DNA of 64,000 bases from Spirochaetota bacterium (GTDB lineage: Bacteria; Spirochaetota; GWB1-36-13; JAKPDD01), in contig JAKPDD010000023.1 in the NCBI GenBank assembly GCA_029552945.1, positions 186,001-250,000 on the forward strand. The letters run 5' to 3'. Position numbers and translations under genes: made by a program. Below are positions 1 to 9,735 of the stretch, piece by piece (positions within the stretch are counted from its first letter, which is position 1; every line of letters starts with the position of its first letter). A model generated the notes under the pieces. That model did not search any database. It was not told the origin of the DNA and worked only from the letters and a program-made list of their open reading frames with translations.

Positions 1-362
1 CACTCTTTGTTATAAATGAAAACAAAAAAGCTATTAACAGAATAAAAAGTTATAATAAAGAATTTTATATAAACAGATACGACAAACTTGATATAAAAGA
101 ATTACTTAGTTTTCTATACACTAATTATCAGATAATAAGTCTCTTTGTAGAAGGAGGGGCTTATACAATATCTGAGTTTATAAAACAAAAATTTTGTGAT
201 CAAATTTTTTGCTTTATAGGAAATAGGATAATAGGGGAGGGTATATCAATAGGGACAAATATATATAAAAAAGATATTAATGAACCCCCATTTTTATCCG
301 ATTTTAAGATAAAAAAAATCGGAGATAATATACTCATATATGATAAAGTTAAATGGCAATAA
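1..362 (+). CDS. ribD: RibD C-terminal reductase domain (3' end only)
   Basis: The reading frame is open from base 3 to the TAA at 360-362, so the 5' part lies outside the window. The visible 119 residues match the C-terminal reductase half of RibD, the bifunctional deaminase/reductase of riboflavin synthesis. The key match is VEGGAYTISEFI followed by a D-Q-I-F-C-F-I-G-N-R-I-I-G-E-G run, the usual 'EGG' NADPH-site segment and following strand. The ORF track does not list it because it has no start. The next gene begins inside its last 23 bases. Another riboflavin gene, ribH, lies 44 kb away, so the pathway is not one operon here. A stand-alone RibD2-like reductase cannot be excluded without the N-terminus. 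Confidence 0.75.
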   Translation, partial: LFVINENKKAINRIKSYNKEFYINRYDKLDIKELLSFLYTNYQIISLFVEGGAYTISEFIKQKFCDQIFCFIGNRIIGEGISIGTNIYKKDINEPPFLSDFKIKKIGDNILIYDKVKWQ

Positions 363-1557
363 TGCTGGGGAAAAAATATTCCTAGAAGCAAAAAACTTAC
401 TCAAAAAAGGAAATTTTAAAAAAGCAAAAAAACTATTTGAAATCTCACTTTCTTATAAAATGCCACTCCCCAAAGTACTGCTATATATTGGTATAGTTGA
501 TTTTTATAGCCTTAATATAGGCGATGCTTTCAGAAACTTTCAAAATGTTATTGGTTCTGGCAATATAATAGGTGATGTCTATTTTTACTTAGGTAAAATA
601 TTTAGATTGATAAATAATGAAACTGAGTCTATAGAAAACTTTAAAAAGGCAATACTTTTATCTGAATCAGAAATAAATAAATTATTATCTTTTGAAGAAA
701 TTAAAGAAAAGCTTCCTAAAGAAGAGAAAGAATATTATCTAAACAAAGCAAGGAGTTTTTATCTTGTACGAACAACAATACCAAAAGACGAAGACTTATT
801 AGTTAAAGCAATAGATTATAGAATAGAAGGAAATTATGAAAAAACAATAGAAGTTCTCAAAGAATTAATAAACTTATATCCAGGATTTTTTCAGGGATAT
901 ATTGAACTTGCAAAAACTTATGAAATCATTAAAAAACCACATCTATCTTACAAAATATTGAAAGATGTAAAAAAACAGTTTAATGAGATATTAATCTCTA
1001 CAATAATGCCAAAAATAGCATTCAAACTTAGAAAATATAGGGAAAGCCTTTATTATAATATAAAGTTCTTACTTAGGAAAATACCGGAGAATTATAAAAT
1101 TTACCTTAATATTGGTACTTGTTTTGCTTTAATAAATAATGACACTAAAGCACTAAACTTTTTCAAAAAAGCAATAGACTACAATCCATCAGTATTTTAT
1201 CCATATTACAACATAGGTTGTATTTATCAGAAAAATGGTCTTATAGAAGAAGCTTTAGAATATTATAAAGCAGGTTATAACATTTCACCTGAAAACCCTT
1301 TACTCAATTTTAATATAGGTCTTATATATTTTGAAAAGGGTGATTATTTTGAAGCATTATATTTTTTTAATAAAGCTTACGAAAAAGATAATAAGTTTAT
1401 AGAAGCAAAAACAAACTTTGAAGCTGTAAGAATAATAAAAACTGTCGAAAATAATTTTAGCCCTGAGCTTGAGTTTTCACTCCCTTATAAACTTGCAATT
1501 GGATTAAGTATCTTTATGATAGTTTTAAGTTTTATTTATATTATAAAGTGGTTGTAA
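340..1557 (+). CDS. TPR-repeat protein with C-terminal membrane anchor
   Basis: This 405-residue protein is built almost wholly of tetratricopeptide-like helical repeats. Clear repeats include AKKLFEISLSY near the N-terminus and NIGCIYQKNGLIEEALEYYKAGY and NIGLIYFEKGDYFEALYFFNKAY near residues 280-350. The last ~25 residues form one hydrophobic segment ending in IIKWL, so the protein is probably a C-tail-anchored membrane protein with the TPR region on one side. The ATG overlaps ribD by 23 nt and it is followed after 1 nt by the next ORF. It therefore heads an apparent operon with the DUF115 motility-accessory protein. TPR proteins are protein-protein scaffolds, and no enzymatic role is visible. 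The start is the only in-frame ATG close to ribD. Confidence 0.85.
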   Translation: MIKLNGNNAGEKIFLEAKNLLKKGNFKKAKKLFEISLSYKMPLPKVLLYIGIVDFYSLNIGDAFRNFQNVIGSGNIIGDVYFYLGKIFRLINNETESIENFKKAILLSESEINKLLSFEEIKEKLPKEEKEYYLNKARSFYLVRTTIPKDEDLLVKAIDYRIEGNYEKTIEVLKELINLYPGFFQGYIELAKTYEIIKKPHLSYKILKDVKKQFNEILISTIMPKIAFKLRKYRESLYYNIKFLLRKIPENYKIYLNIGTCFALINNDTKALNFFKKAIDYNPSVFYPYYNIGCIYQKNGLIEEALEYYKAGYNISPENPLLNFNIGLIYFEKGDYFEALYFFNKAYEKDNKFIEAKTNFEAVRIIKTVENNFSPELEFSLPYKLAIGLSIFMIVLSFIYIIKWL

Positions 1558-1558
1558 A

Positions 1559-2020
1559 ATGGATACTGTACAAAAAGAAAAACTTGAAAAAATAAAAAAA
1601 AATAATGAACTTGAGTTTAAATATCACCTTAGGAACCTTATTAAAAGATGTGAAACAATAGAAGAGTTATGGGAGATTATAATACTATTTAAAATTGAAA
1701 TAAGTCAGGAAAGCTATTTTTATATAGACCAGATAAACAGAATACTGTTTATATATTTATCAGACAATTCTAGAAATATGGATAATGAAAAATATCTTAA
1801 AATAATAAAAATATTAGAGTTTACTGCACCTATTGGCGATAAAGATACAAAAGATATTTTAAATTATATAATAAAAAAATGTCCAAAAGAAAGTAGTTTT
1901 TATCCTTTACTTATGAATCTTTATGCAGAACTTGAACACAGGCTAATGATACTTGAAAAAAAACTCCCAAGTATAAAAATAGCAAAACCAAAAAACATAA
2001 TGGTAGAGTGGTATGAATAA
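1559..2020 (+). CDS. Uncharacterised 153-residue helical protein
   Basis: I do not recognise this family. The protein is charged, predominantly helical, has no signal peptide or membrane segment, and starts with a Lys/Glu-rich stretch. It begins 1 nt after the TPR gene's stop and its last 8 bases overlap the DUF115 gene, so translation of the three is likely coupled. The position between a TPR protein and a DUF115 protein suggests a motility or surface-modification accessory role, but that is inference from context only. Confidence 0.7.
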   Translation: MDTVQKEKLEKIKKNNELEFKYHLRNLIKRCETIEELWEIIILFKIEISQESYFYIDQINRILFIYLSDNSRNMDNEKYLKIIKILEFTAPIGDKDTKDILNYIIKKCPKESSFYPLLMNLYAELEHRLMILEKKLPSIKIAKPKNIMVEWYE

Positions 2021-3545
2021 CAATGTAGAAATACTAAGAACAGAGAACGGTCCCCTAACTTTAAAAATAGATAACAAACTTATACACAGCAGATTTGATC
2101 CGATAAAAGAAGCAGAAAAATTGGTAGAACCAATACTAGGCTATAAAATATACATCGTATTTGGATTAGGTCTTGGTTATCATATAAAAGCACTACTTAA
2201 AAAATCAAATCCCTCTCTGGTTATTGTAATTGAGGATGAAGATTTAATAAAAATATACAAAGAAAAAAATCCAATATACGATGAGAGAATAAAAATTTTT
2301 GGATGTAACGAAAAAGAAAAAATAATAGAGTTTCTTGAAAGTTTTATAACAATAAAGACAATATCAAATATAAAGTTTTTTTACTTAAACAGTCTTTATT
2401 CAATATTTTTTGATAAATACAAAGAAATTGAAAAATATATTAAAATGTTTCTAGACTATTTTTTTCAGAGTATATTTACTGAAGCTGAGTTTTCTGTACT
2501 ATGGTATAGAAACGCAATAAATAATTTAATAAATATTAACAGGTCTTCATCTTACCACATAGAAGGCGATGTAGCTATAATAGGAGCAGGGCCATCCTTA
2601 AAAGACAATCTTGATAATATAAAAAAACTACAGAAAAATATCCCTATAGCATGTGTTGATACTTCTCTTAAACCTTTAATATCATATGGAATTATACCAG
2701 ATATAGTAATCTCTCTTGATTCACAGGTCCATAATTACTATGACTTTATAGGTATAAAAAAAGATTTATTAAAAAATACTATTCTGTGTTTTGATATAAC
2801 AAGTTACTCTTCAATACCTCAATACTTCAATAAAATAATGATTTTTAAAACAGAAAACATACTTACTGAATTCTTTAATATTTTTGAAGAAAGATTAAAA
2901 ATACCAGAAGTTCTGGCCGGTGGTTCCGTATCAGCATCTGCTCTCTCTCTTTTATACAATATGGGAGCAAGTTCAATAGTACTCATAGGGCATGACTTTG
3001 AATATGACATAATAACTCACAGCATAAGTACTCCATCCTATTTGAAACTTCTATTTTCAAGCAATAAACTATTCCCTCTTCATAGTAAGTTCTACAATAT
3101 CATATTGAAAAGAGGAAAAAGAGACCTTTTTATGAAAAATCTAAAAAAATGGTTTGAAGACTTTATTAGTACATACAAAATAAAATTATATCATATTGGT
3201 AGCACAAATAAACTTGTAAATGCTAAATATACTATTGATAATAATCTAAAAGGTAAAATATATAGCTTTAAAAAAATACCAAAAGATAATGATTTTATAA
3301 AACTAAAACTTAAAAAAATACACGATATACTTGATAATTTAAGATGTTCTGAAAATATAGAGGATTTTTTAAAAAAGAAGAATAATTTAGATAATGATAT
3401 GAAAAATTTAATAAATAAAATTTTAATAAAACAGGAACTATACCTTGAAAGAAAAAACTATAATCCTACTTTGTTCCTTGGTGGAGCTTTTGGAGCAATA
3501 GATAGAATAAATAAAGCAATAAAAATCACAATAGGAAAGTTATGA
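2013..3545 (+). CDS. DUF115 / motility-associated (Maf-type) glycosyltransferase-like protein
   Basis: The central part carries the DUF115 (MptE-like) signature. It has a nucleotide-binding-type glycine motif, AIIGAGPSLKDNLDNI (about residues 190-205), then PIACVDTSLKPLISYGIIPDIVISLD and later LAGGSVSASALSLLYNMGAS-IVLIGHDF. In Campylobacter and other flagellates, Maf proteins with this domain transfer nonulosonic acids to flagellin, and spirochaetes carry related proteins. In archaea the same fold is 6-hydroxymethylpterin pyrophosphokinase. The 510-residue length fits the bacterial Maf-like group. It overlaps the following Gfo/Idh/MocA oxidoreductase gene by 4 nt (ATGA), so a sugar-modification role for the pair is plausible but inferred. 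Confidence 0.85.
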   Translation: MNNNVEILRTENGPLTLKIDNKLIHSRFDPIKEAEKLVEPILGYKIYIVFGLGLGYHIKALLKKSNPSLVIVIEDEDLIKIYKEKNPIYDERIKIFGCNEKEKIIEFLESFITIKTISNIKFFYLNSLYSIFFDKYKEIEKYIKMFLDYFFQSIFTEAEFSVLWYRNAINNLININRSSSYHIEGDVAIIGAGPSLKDNLDNIKKLQKNIPIACVDTSLKPLISYGIIPDIVISLDSQVHNYYDFIGIKKDLLKNTILCFDITSYSSIPQYFNKIMIFKTENILTEFFNIFEERLKIPEVLAGGSVSASALSLLYNMGASSIVLIGHDFEYDIITHSISTPSYLKLLFSSNKLFPLHSKFYNIILKRGKRDLFMKNLKKWFEDFISTYKIKLYHIGSTNKLVNAKYTIDNNLKGKIYSFKKIPKDNDFIKLKLKKIHDILDNLRCSENIEDFLKKKNNLDNDMKNLINKILIKQELYLERKNYNPTLFLGGAFGAIDRINKAIKITIGKL

Positions 3546-4495
3546 TAAAATGTGCAGTAGTTGGCCTTGGTAGAATAGGTTGGGAATTAAGTAATGATCC
3601 TAAAAGAGAAAAACCTACAACTCACGTAGAATGTATATTATCCACGGAAGAAACAGAATTAGTAGCTGGATGTGATATAGATTCTGATAAAGTAGAAAAA
3701 TTTCAAAAAAGATTTAAAATCAATACATACAAGAATATAGATGAAATGTTAAATAAAGAAAAGATAGATATACTTCATATAGCAACCCCCACAAAAACTC
3801 ATAAAGAAATATTAATTAAAGCAATAGATAAAAATATACCTGTGATAATATGTGAAAAGCCCCTTACCTCAAACCTTAAAGAAGCAAAAAAAGTACTAAA
3901 AAAGATAAAAAAATCATCATCAAAATTGATAGTAAATTATGAAAGAAGATATTCAAAAGATTACAAATATGTAAAAGAAATTATAGAATCAAAAAAATAT
4001 GGTGAACTATTATCTATAAATGGAAAACTTTATATAAAAACAGGTTCTATAAAAAAAGCTTTATGGCATGATGCAACACATTTGATAGATATAATAATGT
4101 TTTTAACAGGTGAAAATAAAATTAAATTAAAAAATGTTTTAAACAATAATAAAGTTTTAAATCTATTTTTCAAATCAGATACTAAATCAATAACAATAGA
4201 AATTTCCAACTTATCAGATTATTTACTATTTGAAGTTGATCTCTTATTTGAAAAGGGTAGAATATTAGTTGGAAATGGTATATTTAAAGAGTATGCTTCG
4301 GAAGATAGCCCGTTTTATACTGGATTTAAGTCTTTAATAGAAAAAGAAATAGAGTTCAATAAAACAGAATATTTTATAGGTATGTTTAGAGACGCTATAA
4401 AATCTTTTAAAGAAAAAAATTATATTCCTTTAAGCAATATATACACATCTTATGAAAATATAAAGATAATGACAAAAATAATTAAATACTTATAA
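3542..4495 (+). CDS. Gfo/Idh/MocA-family oxidoreductase
   Basis: The N-terminus AVVGLGRIGWELSND is a Rossmann NAD(P)-binding motif. Around residues 95-105 the family's ICEKPLTSNLKEAKK motif supplies the conserved Lys of 'EKP'. This is followed by NYERRYS and a C-terminal alpha/beta domain. Family members oxidise or reduce sugars, inositols and UDP-sugars with NAD(P). It is translationally coupled to the DUF115 gene by a 4-nt overlap, which suggests that it prepares or modifies a sugar used by that protein. Substrate cannot be told from sequence. Its length (317) is normal for the family. Confidence 0.88.
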   Translation: MIKCAVVGLGRIGWELSNDPKREKPTTHVECILSTEETELVAGCDIDSDKVEKFQKRFKINTYKNIDEMLNKEKIDILHIATPTKTHKEILIKAIDKNIPVIICEKPLTSNLKEAKKVLKKIKKSSSKLIVNYERRYSKDYKYVKEIIESKKYGELLSINGKLYIKTGSIKKALWHDATHLIDIIMFLTGENKIKLKNVLNNNKVLNLFFKSDTKSITIEISNLSDYLLFEVDLLFEKGRILVGNGIFKEYASEDSPFYTGFKSLIEKEIEFNKTEYFIGMFRDAIKSFKEKNYIPLSNIYTSYENIKIMTKIIKYL

Positions 4496-4548
4496 AATAT
4501 CTTTTTTAACCGAAAAATTTTATGATAAACTTAATATAAGGACCTTTT

Positions 4549-5457
4549 ATGAAAAAAATTACTCTTTTTATTTTTTTAGTATTAGCATATAACATTTTTT
4601 CTGCTGATATAACAGTATTGATATCACCAGAAAAAACTATATTTTACAGAGGAGAAGAAATAAAGTTATATTTTAAAGTTATAAATACATCAGATAAAAT
4701 AATACAGCTCAATATTGCTGACTATAAACCTTTTAATTATTATATAAAAGTATATACACCAGAAAATACACCTGTAAAAGAAAAAGATGATTTTTTTTCA
4801 GAGTACCTTGATAGATACAATGGTCATAAAAAAAATATTATAAAGACAGAGTTTTCAACAACCAAACTCGAACCAAATGGCATAATAGGTATAACAATAG
4901 ATATCAATAAGATATATGACCTTCAGCCTGGAATCTATCTTGTAGTTGCTGAGTTCTATCCACTCTCTATATTAAACAATTCTGTATATTTATATAAAAG
5001 TCCAACAATAAAAATAATAGTGAAAGAAGATATAAAATTGGGGAAAAAAGAAGAAAAATATAAAGAATTACCCAAAACAACAACTCCTGAACAAAGTATT
5101 AGATACTTTTTTGATGGGAAATTAGAAAGAAATTGGGAAAAGTTTTTCTCAGTTTTACACTTAAGAGAACTTATTAAGTATTTTCCTACGTTTAAAGAAG
5201 CTTACGAAAACTCTACAGATGATGAAAAAAACAAAATTTTAAACGATTTTAAAACATTCTTAAAAGACCTTAATTCTGATGAAAAATTTATAAATTATAC
5301 AATAGAAGAGATAGTAATAAGGAAAGATAAAGCGATAGCAAAAGTTATAACAACTTCAAGGTTTCAAGAAATAATAATAAAACGAGAATACAAAATAGGA
5401 CTTATGTTACACGATCAATGGTATATATATGGCTATAGTGTACTTCAAAAAAGGTAA
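4549..5457 (+). CDS. Secreted protein with Ig-like N-terminal domain
   Basis: The protein has a signal peptide (MKKITLFIFLVLAYNIFSA-D) and no lipobox cysteine, so it is probably periplasmic. Residues ~20-150 look like an all-beta domain of the kind found in intracellular protease-inhibitor-like or Ig-like modules (FYRGEEIKLYFKVINTSDK). After a charged linker, residues ~180-300 look like a small alpha+beta domain of the NTF2-like type (EQSIRYFFDGKLERNWEKFF). I cannot assign a function. It has its own Shine-Dalgarno-like sequence (AAGGACC) and stands 53 nt after the oxidoreductase. Confidence 0.75.
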   Translation: MKKITLFIFLVLAYNIFSADITVLISPEKTIFYRGEEIKLYFKVINTSDKIIQLNIADYKPFNYYIKVYTPENTPVKEKDDFFSEYLDRYNGHKKNIIKTEFSTTKLEPNGIIGITIDINKIYDLQPGIYLVVAEFYPLSILNNSVYLYKSPTIKIIVKEDIKLGKKEEKYKELPKTTTPEQSIRYFFDGKLERNWEKFFSVLHLRELIKYFPTFKEAYENSTDDEKNKILNDFKTFLKDLNSDEKFINYTIEEIVIRKDKAIAKVITTSRFQEIIIKREYKIGLMLHDQWYIYGYSVLQKR

Positions 5458-5553
5458 TACTTTCAACTAAAATTAAATATCAAAAAAATATTTCCAGAAG
5501 TTTTTCCATTTTTGTTATATTTAAGTTTTATATTAAATAAAAGGAGAGAAACA

Positions 5554-6015
5554 ATGATAAAAAAATTTTTTTTTAGTCTTTCGATAATTCTTGTACTAAG
5601 CTTAAAAGTATTTCCTGCAAGCGGTTCTCAATTACAGCTTGAAACAATAGGGGCAACTAGTGCTTCAACTTTATATCTATCATACATGGCAATAGGAGTT
5701 GTCGCTGATTCATACCAGAGTAAAGTATACAATAAAGATACAGCTAAAGGATTTGTAAGAGAAGCTATTGCAGTAATTGGAGTATGTAAAAATTATATGA
5801 ATCAACTAATAGAAAAAGGAGAAATGTCACCCAATGATATTAAAACAGCCAAACTTATTGTTGAAACCTATGATTTTTTAATAAATGAAGGACAAAACTT
5901 TATAAATTATGTTGATACAAATGATAGCAAATATGTACAGTTATTTCATGATTTCAGGAAAAAAGCTTGGAATAATATAAGTAATATTCTTGGGCTTAAT
6001 AAAAAAGGACAATAA
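5554..6015 (+). CDS. Small secreted helical protein
   Basis: The ORF track starts this at 5512. The ATG at 5554 is preferred because AAGGAGAG lies 4-11 nt upstream and it places a good signal peptide (MIKKFFFSLSIILVLSLKVFPASG) at the N-terminus. The mature part (~130 residues) is mostly helical, with no cysteine pairs beyond a single Cys. The family is not recognised. It stands alone and is followed by a 13-bp perfect hairpin, so it is probably transcribed separately. Confidence 0.75.
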   Translation: MIKKFFFSLSIILVLSLKVFPASGSQLQLETIGATSASTLYLSYMAIGVVADSYQSKVYNKDTAKGFVREAIAVIGVCKNYMNQLIEKGEMSPNDIKTAKLIVETYDFLINEGQNFINYVDTNDSKYVQLFHDFRKKAWNNISNILGLNKKGQ

Positions 6016-6035
6016 TTTTAAATTATAATTAAAAC

Positions 6036-6072
6036 TTATCTGAGTCAATCTAATTAGTTTTGACTCAGATAA
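6036..6072. terminator. 13-bp perfect inverted repeat between convergent genes
   Basis: TTATCTGAGTCAA and TTGACTCAGATAA form a perfect 13-bp stem with an 11-nt loop, placed between two convergent genes. There is no strong T-tract on the + side. On the - side the stem is followed by GTTTTAATTATAATTT, so it may terminate the membrane-protein gene or act in both directions. Confidence 0.6.
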
Positions 6073-6157
6073 TATAAAAAAATTTCACATTACCAATATA
6101 GCATATCTTATAAAATCAGCAGTTATAAAATCAAGTATTTAAAATTGTAAGCTTTAT

Positions 6158-6739
6158 TTATGCAACATCTTTTAATTTTATTTCTCCACTTTTCCTTGCA
6201 TTTTTCTCAATTATTATAAATACTATACCACCTGTTATTCCAAGTGCTAGGATAAGAACTAATCTTAAAACCTTTTTACCAGTAACTGAACCTGTAGGTA
6301 AAGTATCAATAATTTCTTTTAATTTCTTTACATCTTCAGAATTATAAGAAGCCTTAACATCTTCTGGCATAGAAGACTCTATTTCGTTTATTATTTTAAG
6401 TATTTTATCAATACCCTCTCTAGCTTTAAAAGTTTTAGTTTCCAATTCTGCCATATCTTTTGTTCTTGCACCGCTTGTTATAAGGTTAGGTTCAATCTCA
6501 CCTATTATCTCAGTAATTTTAGCCACTTTTTCTTTTAACTCTTCAGCATATTTAGTATCCTTTATATTAGGTATAAGTTCATCTGTAAAATATGTATCAA
6601 CATAGATATTTATTTTTTCATGAAAATTAACAAGATTATCTTTGTATTGACTTGTATGAATATCAACTACAAAAGTTATTACTATAGCTACTATAAGAGA
6701 CAAAAATAAGAATAAAAATAACAAATTTTTTTTATTCAT
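6158..6739 (-). CDS. Membrane protein with periplasmic helical domain
   Basis: The 193-residue protein has an N-terminal membrane segment (LLFLFLFLSLIVAIVITFVVD), a ~110-residue Lys/Glu-rich helical central part and a second membrane segment near the C-terminus (LVLILALGITGGIVFIII). The tail after it is basic and short. This looks like a two-pass protein with an extracytoplasmic helical domain, like chemoreceptor-type sensor modules but without any signalling domain. The family is not recognised. It lies downstream of ppdK, separated by a strong hairpin, and has its own AAGGAG ribosome-binding site. Confidence 0.75.
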   Translation of the reverse strand: MNKKNLLFLFLFLSLIVAIVITFVVDIHTSQYKDNLVNFHEKINIYVDTYFTDELIPNIKDTKYAEELKEKVAKITEIIGEIEPNLITSGARTKDMAELETKTFKAREGIDKILKIINEIESSMPEDVKASYNSEDVKKLKEIIDTLPTGSVTGKKVLRLVLILALGITGGIVFIIIEKNARKSGEIKLKDVA

Positions 6740-6767
6740 TCTGTTTCTCCTTGAATTGATTTGAATT

Positions 6768-6803
6768 TTTTATAGTAATAGGGTCCCCCCTATTACTATA
6801 AAA
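6768..6803 (-). terminator. 16-bp perfect hairpin after ppdK
   Basis: TTTTATAGTAATAGGG pairs perfectly with CCCTATTACTATAAAA around a 4-nt TCCC loop, just downstream of the ppdK stop and upstream of the next gene's ribosome-binding site. There is no run of T after the stem on either strand, so it may be a terminator of unusual form or an RNA-processing/stability element limiting read-through from ppdK. Confidence 0.6.
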
Positions 6804-6826
6804 TTATAACTAATTCTGATTTATTG

Positions 6827-9460
6827 TCAAGACTTTTTTGATTCCCTTACAGCAGCCTGTGCAGCGGCAAGTATAGCGATCGGTACTCTATAAGGAGAGC
6901 AAGAAACATAATCAAGTCCTGCTCTATGACAAAAGTTAATACTTTCAGGGTCGCCACCATGTTCCCCACAAATTCCAGTTTTAAGATCAGGTCTTGTCGT
7001 TTTACCCTTTTTAACAGCCATTTCTATAAGCATGCCAACCCCTTCATCTATTGTAACAAATGGATCCTTTTCTATTATTCCCTGTCTTCTATATTCAACT
7101 ATAAAACTTCCAGCATCATCTCTTGAGAAACCAAAAGTCATTTGAGTAAGGTCATTGGTGCCAAAAGAGAAAAACTCAGCCTCTTCTGCTATTTTATCAG
7201 CAATAAGAGCTGCTCTTGGTACTTCTATCATAGTACCTATCTTATAAGTTATATCAGCTTTATTCTCTGATATTATTTTATCAGCTGTTTTTTTAATCAT
7301 ATCTTTCAATACTTTCATTTCATTCAAAGTACCTACCAATGATACCATTATTTCAGGTATAACATTAAAACCCTCTTTTTTACATTCAATAGCAGCTTCT
7401 ATTATTGCTCTTACCTGCATCTGATATATTTCCGGATATGTAATACCCAATCTACATCCTCTATGTCCAAGCATTGGGTTAAACTCTTTTAAAGATTGAT
7501 TTTTTGCTTTCAGTCTTTCTTCTGATACCCCCATCTGTTTTGCTACCTCTTTTATCTCTTCATCTGTATGAGGTAAAAACTCATGTAAAGGTGGATCAAG
7601 AAGTCTTATAGTAACTGGCAAGTTATTCATCTTCTTAAATATCTCTTTGAAGTCACCTTTTTGCATAGGAAGGATTTTATTAAGTGCTCTTTCTCTCTCC
7701 TCTTTTGTTTCTGATAATATCATCTCTCTTACAGCAACAATTCTATCACCTTCAAAGAACATATGCTCAGTTCTAGTAAGACCAACTCCTTCTGCTCCAA
7801 AAGATACCGCAACTTCAGCATCCTTAGGAGTATCAGCATTAGCCCTAACCCTTAATTTTCTATATTTATTTGCCCAGTCCATCACTACTTTAAAGTTACC
7901 AGTTGAAATATCTGGTTTAACAAGGTCAACTTTTCCTTCTATTACCTCTCCTGTAGTACCATTTATAGATATAAAATCTCCCTCTTTAAACACCTTATCG
8001 CCTATCTTACATATTCCTTTATCTTCATCTATACTCAATGCTGAACAACCAACAACACACGGTTTCCCCATGGCTCTTGTAACAACAGCTGCATGAGATG
8101 TCATACCACCTCTTGCTGTCAATATACCCTCAGCAGCATGCATACCCCCAAGGTCTTCTGGTGAAGTCTCAAGTCTAACAAGAACAACCGGCTCACCCTT
8201 AAGACCTATCTCTTCAGCTTTTTTAGAATCAAATATTATTTTACCTACTGCAGCACCAGGTGAAGCATTTAAACCCTTTGCTATAACTTTATATTTTGCC
8301 TTCGGATCAATCATTGGGTGTAACAACTGATTTAACTGTTCTGGGTCAATCTTAAGTAGAGCTTCTTTTTCATCTATAAGACCCTCTTTTACAAGATCTA
8401 TTGCTATTTTTAAGGCAGCATGAGCTGTTCTTTTCCCATTTCTTGTCTGAAGTATATAAAGATTCCCTTTTTCTATTGTAAACTCTATATCCTGCATATC
8501 TTTATAGTGTTTCTCAAGTATATTTCTTACATTAAGTAATTGCTCATAAACTTTTTTATTATCCTCTTTTAACTTTGATATAGGGAATGGCGTCCTTATA
8601 CCTGCAACAACATCTTCACCCTGAGCATTTGGTAAATATTCTCCATAAAACTCATTTTCTCCATTAGACGGATTTCTTGTAAAGCAGACCCCTGTACCAG
8701 AATCATCACCCATATTACCAAAAACCATAGCAACAATATTAACCGCAGTTCCAAGAAGTCCAGAGATTTTATTTAATTCTCTATACTTTATAGCCCTCTC
8801 ATTATTCCATGATCTGAATACAGCATTAATAGCCTCCCACAATTGCTTGTTAACATCTTGTGGAAAATCTTCACCTGTTTCATCCTTATATATTTTTTTA
8901 TATTTTTCAACTATCTTTTTAAGTTTATCAGCCGGTATTTCTCTATCCTCTTTTACTCCTATTTCATCTTTAACCTCTTCAAGAACATTTTCAAATAAAC
9001 TATGGTCAACATTTTTAACCACATTCGAAAACATCTGTATAAATCTCCTATAAGAGTCCCATGCAAACCTTTCATTATTACTAATCTTAGAAAGAGCCTC
9101 AACTGTTTTATCATTAAGACCAAGATTAAGTATAGTATCCATCATACCTGGCATCGATACAGCAGCACCAGACCTTACAGAAACTAGTAAAGGATTGTCC
9201 CCACCAAAATTTTTACCTGTTACTTTTTCAAGTTTTTTAAGGTTTTCATATACCTCTTTTTCTAAAGTTTCAGGATATGATCTGTTGTTTTTATAATAGT
9301 AGTCACAAACCTCAGTAGAAATTGTAAATCCAGGTGGGACAGGTAATCCTATATTAACCATTTCAGCAAGACCTGCTCCTTTACCACCTAAAATATGCTT
9401 CATATCTTTTGAGCCATCAGCCTTGCCATCACCAAAGAAATATACAAACTTTTTGGCCAT
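6827..9460 (-). CDS. ppdK: Pyruvate, phosphate dikinase
   Basis: This enzyme interconverts pyruvate + ATP + Pi with PEP + AMP + PPi. The order of domains is complete at 877 residues. The N-terminal ATP-grasp region starts at [10 protein letters not shown] and includes GVCFTRNP. The swivelling phosphohistidine domain has [21 protein letters not shown] near residue 455. The C-terminal PEP/pyruvate TIM barrel has [41 protein letters not shown] and the catalytic Cys in [10 protein letters not shown]. In anaerobes PPDK often works in glycolysis or gluconeogenesis in place of pyruvate kinase or PEP synthase. The ATG is preceded by GAGGG. The gene is flanked by hairpins and looks monocistronic. A second member of the same fold, PtsI, lies 5 kb away. 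Confidence 0.97.
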   Translation of the reverse strand: MAKKFVYFFGDGKADGSKDMKHILGGKGAGLAEMVNIGLPVPPGFTISTEVCDYYYKNNRSYPETLEKEVYENLKKLEKVTGKNFGGDNPLLVSVRSGAAVSMPGMMDTILNLGLNDKTVEALSKISNNERFAWDSYRRFIQMFSNVVKNVDHSLFENVLEEVKDEIGVKEDREIPADKLKKIVEKYKKIYKDETGEDFPQDVNKQLWEAINAVFRSWNNERAIKYRELNKISGLLGTAVNIVAMVFGNMGDDSGTGVCFTRNPSNGENEFYGEYLPNAQGEDVVAGIRTPFPISKLKEDNKKVYEQLLNVRNILEKHYKDMQDIEFTIEKGNLYILQTRNGKRTAHAALKIAIDLVKEGLIDEKEALLKIDPEQLNQLLHPMIDPKAKYKVIAKGLNASPGAAVGKIIFDSKKAEEIGLKGEPVVLVRLETSPEDLGGMHAAEGILTARGGMTSHAAVVTRAMGKPCVVGCSALSIDEDKGICKIGDKVFKEGDFISINGTTGEVIEGKVDLVKPDISTGNFKVVMDWANKYRKLRVRANADTPKDAEVAVSFGAEGVGLTRTEHMFFEGDRIVAVREMILSETKEERERALNKILPMQKGDFKEIFKKMNNLPVTIRLLDPPLHEFLPHTDEEIKEVAKQMGVSEERLKAKNQSLKEFNPMLGHRGCRLGITYPEIYQMQVRAIIEAAIECKKEGFNVIPEIMVSLVGTLNEMKVLKDMIKKTADKIISENKADITYKIGTMIEVPRAALIADKIAEEAEFFSFGTNDLTQMTFGFSRDDAGSFIVEYRRQGIIEKDPFVTIDEGVGMLIEMAVKKGKTTRPDLKTGICGEHGGDPESINFCHRAGLDYVSCSPYRVPIAILAAAQAAVRESKKS

Positions 9461-9735
9461 TTTTAAACCCTCTCAATTTTCTTTTTATATACACAAAATT
9501 TGCAAAAAAATATACATTAAAATTAATATCAATCTAATATAAAAAAGATTAGATTTTTCAAAATTTAAAATATAATTTTTGATTCTAAATAAATAAAAAA
9601 CTTTTATATTTGCCCAGTTAACAAAGATGGTATTCACTTCTTAAATTTTATATTCACTACGTATAAAAATAAGTAGTGGTCCCATGATTAAGTATTATGA
9701 AAAAAGTCAATTAAACAGTTCTATATTTATTGAGT
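9461..9735. other. Non-coding stretch upstream of ppdK
   Basis: Very A+T-rich sequence expected to hold the ppdK promoter on the minus strand, though I could not pick a convincing -35/-10 pair. It contains a weak 8-bp inverted repeat (AATCTAAT...ATTAGATT, 9531-9555) and another short one (CACTAC...GTAGTG near 9656-9680). Confidence 0.4.

Noticed and set aside
200-391. 63-residue minus-strand ORF
   Set aside because: Shadow of the ribD end and TPR gene start, with no ribosome-binding site and a composition typical of antisense frames.
7647-8096. 149-residue plus-strand ORF inside ppdK
   Set aside because: Lies wholly antisense to a well-conserved gene; Ser/Thr/Leu-rich as expected for a shadow.
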